DNA of 64,000 bases. It comes from Sphingobacterium sp. UBA2700 (GTDB lineage: Bacteria > Bacteroidota > Bacteroidia > Sphingobacteriales > Sphingobacteriaceae). The position numbers and the translations under genes are program-made. Where the stretch lies: NCBI GenBank assembly GCA_002354335.1, contig DELI01000021.1:19279-83278 (forward strand), read 5' to 3'. The notes under the pieces were generated by a model. That model did not search any database. It was not told where the DNA came from and saw only the letters and a program-made list of their open reading frames with translations. Positions 63,122-64,000 of the stretch are shown one piece after another (within the stretch, counting starts at the first letter, position 1; each line of letters starts with the position of its first letter).

Positions 63122-63427
63122 TGGTCTTGAACCAGGAAAGGAAGGATTTAATGATTGAGAGGATCAGTATTGTAGCGGATATTACGCCATAGGTCTTAAT
63201 ACTAAGTACTAACTACTAACTACTACACGAAAGGAAGGATTTAATGATTGAGAGGATCATGTATTGTAGCGGATATTACGCCATAGGTCTTAATACTAGT
63301 TACTAACTACTAACTACTACACGAAAGGAAGGATGTAAGGATTGACAGGATCATGTATTGTCGCGGATATTACGCCATAGGTCTTAATACTAACTACTAA
63401 CTACTAAGTACTAAGTACTAACTACTA
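63122..63427. repeat. TACTAAC-heptamer element, copy 4, with three 93-94-bp tandem units
   Basis: It begins with TCTTGAACCAGGAAAGGAAG, as in copy 3. Unit starts at 63136, 63229 and 63323 give periods of 93 and 94 bases. Each unit contains GAAAGGAAGGAT, GAGAGGATC (or a variant), GCGGATATTACGCCATAGGTCTTAATACT split over its two halves, and a heptamer array. Only right-facing arrays are present here, unlike copies 1-3. Confidence 0.87.
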
Positions 63428-63440
63428 TTCGATAGCTTAA

Positions 63441-63512
63441 AGCCCTTTCAAACCCAATCTAAACCCAATACATAACCCAATCAAACCCGCTTAGGGAGGG
63501 CTATGAAAGGGG
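63441..63512. repeat. AAACCCAAT-family repeat, copy 3 (right arm decayed)
   Basis: CCCTTTCA then three AAACCCAAT-type units and AAACCCGCTTAGGGAGGG follow heptamer copy 4 after about 13 bases, the same order as at 32.7-32.8 kb. The TTGATTGGG right arm is missing, but outer AGCCCTTTCA/TGAAAGGG can still pair. It may represent an earlier or partial form. Confidence 0.75.
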
Positions 63513-63722
63513 AGTGCATGAGGTCTGCATTAGTTTTGCCCTGACGCGTACCCCATCTTCTCTCGAAGAAAGCCTCATTTCTTTCTGCCCTAAGCCCGTC
63601 ATTTTCCCCTTGCATCGCCCAAAACAGCTTGCAACGTCACTTTTCCCATCGTATTTCGATAAATTATTGCACACATTGCTAGCGAGTTACGCTATCCTGC
63701 TAAAAATATTCATTTGCAGGTC
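63513..63722. other. Gene-free stretch before tandem promoters
   Basis: No convincing coding region, hairpin or RNA family was seen. A 104-codon frame crosses this stretch and the promoter at 63747 but lacks any family features. Confidence 0.4.
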
Positions 63723-63754
63723 TTGGAAGTATGGGTATTTTGTCCCTATCTTTG
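63723..63754 (+). promoter_or_regulatory. Upstream promoter (P1) of a probable stable-RNA operon
   Basis: TTG 63723-63725 and TATCTTTG 63747-63754 are 21 bases apart, one more than ideal. It is followed by a GC-rich G-CTCCGCAAGGGAGG hairpin-like leader. Confidence 0.65.
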
Positions 63755-63884
63755 CACCACTCCGCAAGGGAGGGACGGCCGAAACGGCCATGACATCGGG
63801 AAGGAAAGAGCGAGATATCCGCTGCTAATAAGCAAGAGATTTCGACCTCGAAAAAGAGCTTCAAAAAATATTTTAAAATAAATT

Positions 63885-63914
63885 TTGCAGATTAAAAAAA
63901 ACCTTCTACCTTTG
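63885..63914 (+). promoter_or_regulatory. Downstream promoter (P2) of a probable stable-RNA operon
   Basis: TTG 63885-63887 and TACCTTTG 63907-63914 are exactly 19 bases apart, with an A-tract between, a near-perfect match to the strong Bacteroidota consensus. Two strong promoters in tandem with no gene start in between resemble the layout upstream of rRNA operons. Confidence 0.8.
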
Positions 63915-64000
63915 CAGTCCCAACTACAGGGAACGGCTGAGAGCGCAAGGCTCGAAGCTTGAAAAACTGAAAGCTTGAGCGCCACGGAAACAAGGCGCAC
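63915..64000 (+). other. Transcribed leader, probably of an rRNA or other stable-RNA operon beyond the window
   Basis: The 86 bases after P2 are rich in short inverted repeats (for example CTCGAAGCTT with AAGCTTGAG) and have no start codon with an RBS. The absence of a coding frame and the strong tandem promoters suggest a stable RNA. The mature RNA is not in the window. Confidence 0.45.

Noticed and set aside
62980..63192. Frame encoding a CSCSCSC-rich peptide
   Set aside because: It is only the translation of the TTGTAG microsatellite plus part of repeat copy 4; it has no RBS and no family.
63514..63828. 104-codon plus-strand frame
   Set aside because: It runs across a promoter element and shows no domain, signal peptide or gene-like composition.

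Overview
The window comes from a Bacteroidota chromosome, most likely a Sphingobacteriaceae member (Sphingobacterium or a close relative). The reasons are SusC/SusD and FecI/FecR genes, ClpC and a short-form ProS, TAnnTTTG-type promoters, many lipobox lipoproteins, and the holA/HsdR-N and clpP-clpX neighbourhoods. It is mostly ordinary chromosome with several accessory-looking loci. No transposase, integrase, CRISPR array or tRNA was seen.

Layout. 1-2.1 kb: clpX (cut by the left edge), clpP and an orphan HsdR-N-like gene on the minus strand. 2.3-3.8 kb: holA and a small outer-membrane protein. 4.2-17.7 kb: an ECF sigma / FecR / SusC / SusD uptake locus that carries a discoidin lipoprotein, two tandem TlpA-type thioredoxins, a trypsin-like protease and a further thioredoxin, but no glycoside hydrolase. 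18.1-24.4 kb: a tetR-tolC-acrA-acrB drug-efflux operon (minus). 24.5 kb: a promoter plus terminator that look like a free-standing small RNA. 24.8-26.8 kb: cytochrome c, SCO, lipoprotein and thioesterase-like genes. 26.9-32.3 kb: MFS transporter, an overlooked Cys-rich microprotein, udk, LysM/RlpA-like protein, DUF4905 protein and NfeD protease. 32.9-39.7 kb: FadL-like porin, low-complexity lipoprotein, proS, an epimerase-like protein, metB-like gene and a small membrane protein. 39.9-47.7 kb: a 4-TM protein, M28 peptidase, SprT-like protein, recN, a lipoprotein and clpC.

The most coherent system is at 47.8-56.6 kb. EttA is followed by a FixL-like kinase whose PAS domain keeps the heme-ligand His and the O2-sensing Arg at FixL spacing. 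Its partner is a receiver fused to a CRP/FNR-type DNA-binding module. Downstream lies a perfect 16-bp CRP/FNR-style palindrome at a class-I-like distance from a -7 element. Behind it are a D-lactate-dehydrogenase N-domain fragment with a four-Cys tail, hemN, ccoI and a 59-residue ccoS that is easily missed. The cbb3 oxidase structural genes that these assembly factors serve do not follow. The right end (56.7-62.9 kb) holds a second RND pump in which the permease is fused in frame to its outer-membrane factor through an internal lipoprotein signal sequence.

Two dispersed intergenic repeat families run through the window. One has arrays of a degenerate TACTAAC heptamer facing inward around GGTCT/AGACC cores (four copies). 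The other is an AAACCCAAT-based hairpin (three copies). The extreme right edge has two tandem strong promoters of the kind that precede stable-RNA operons.
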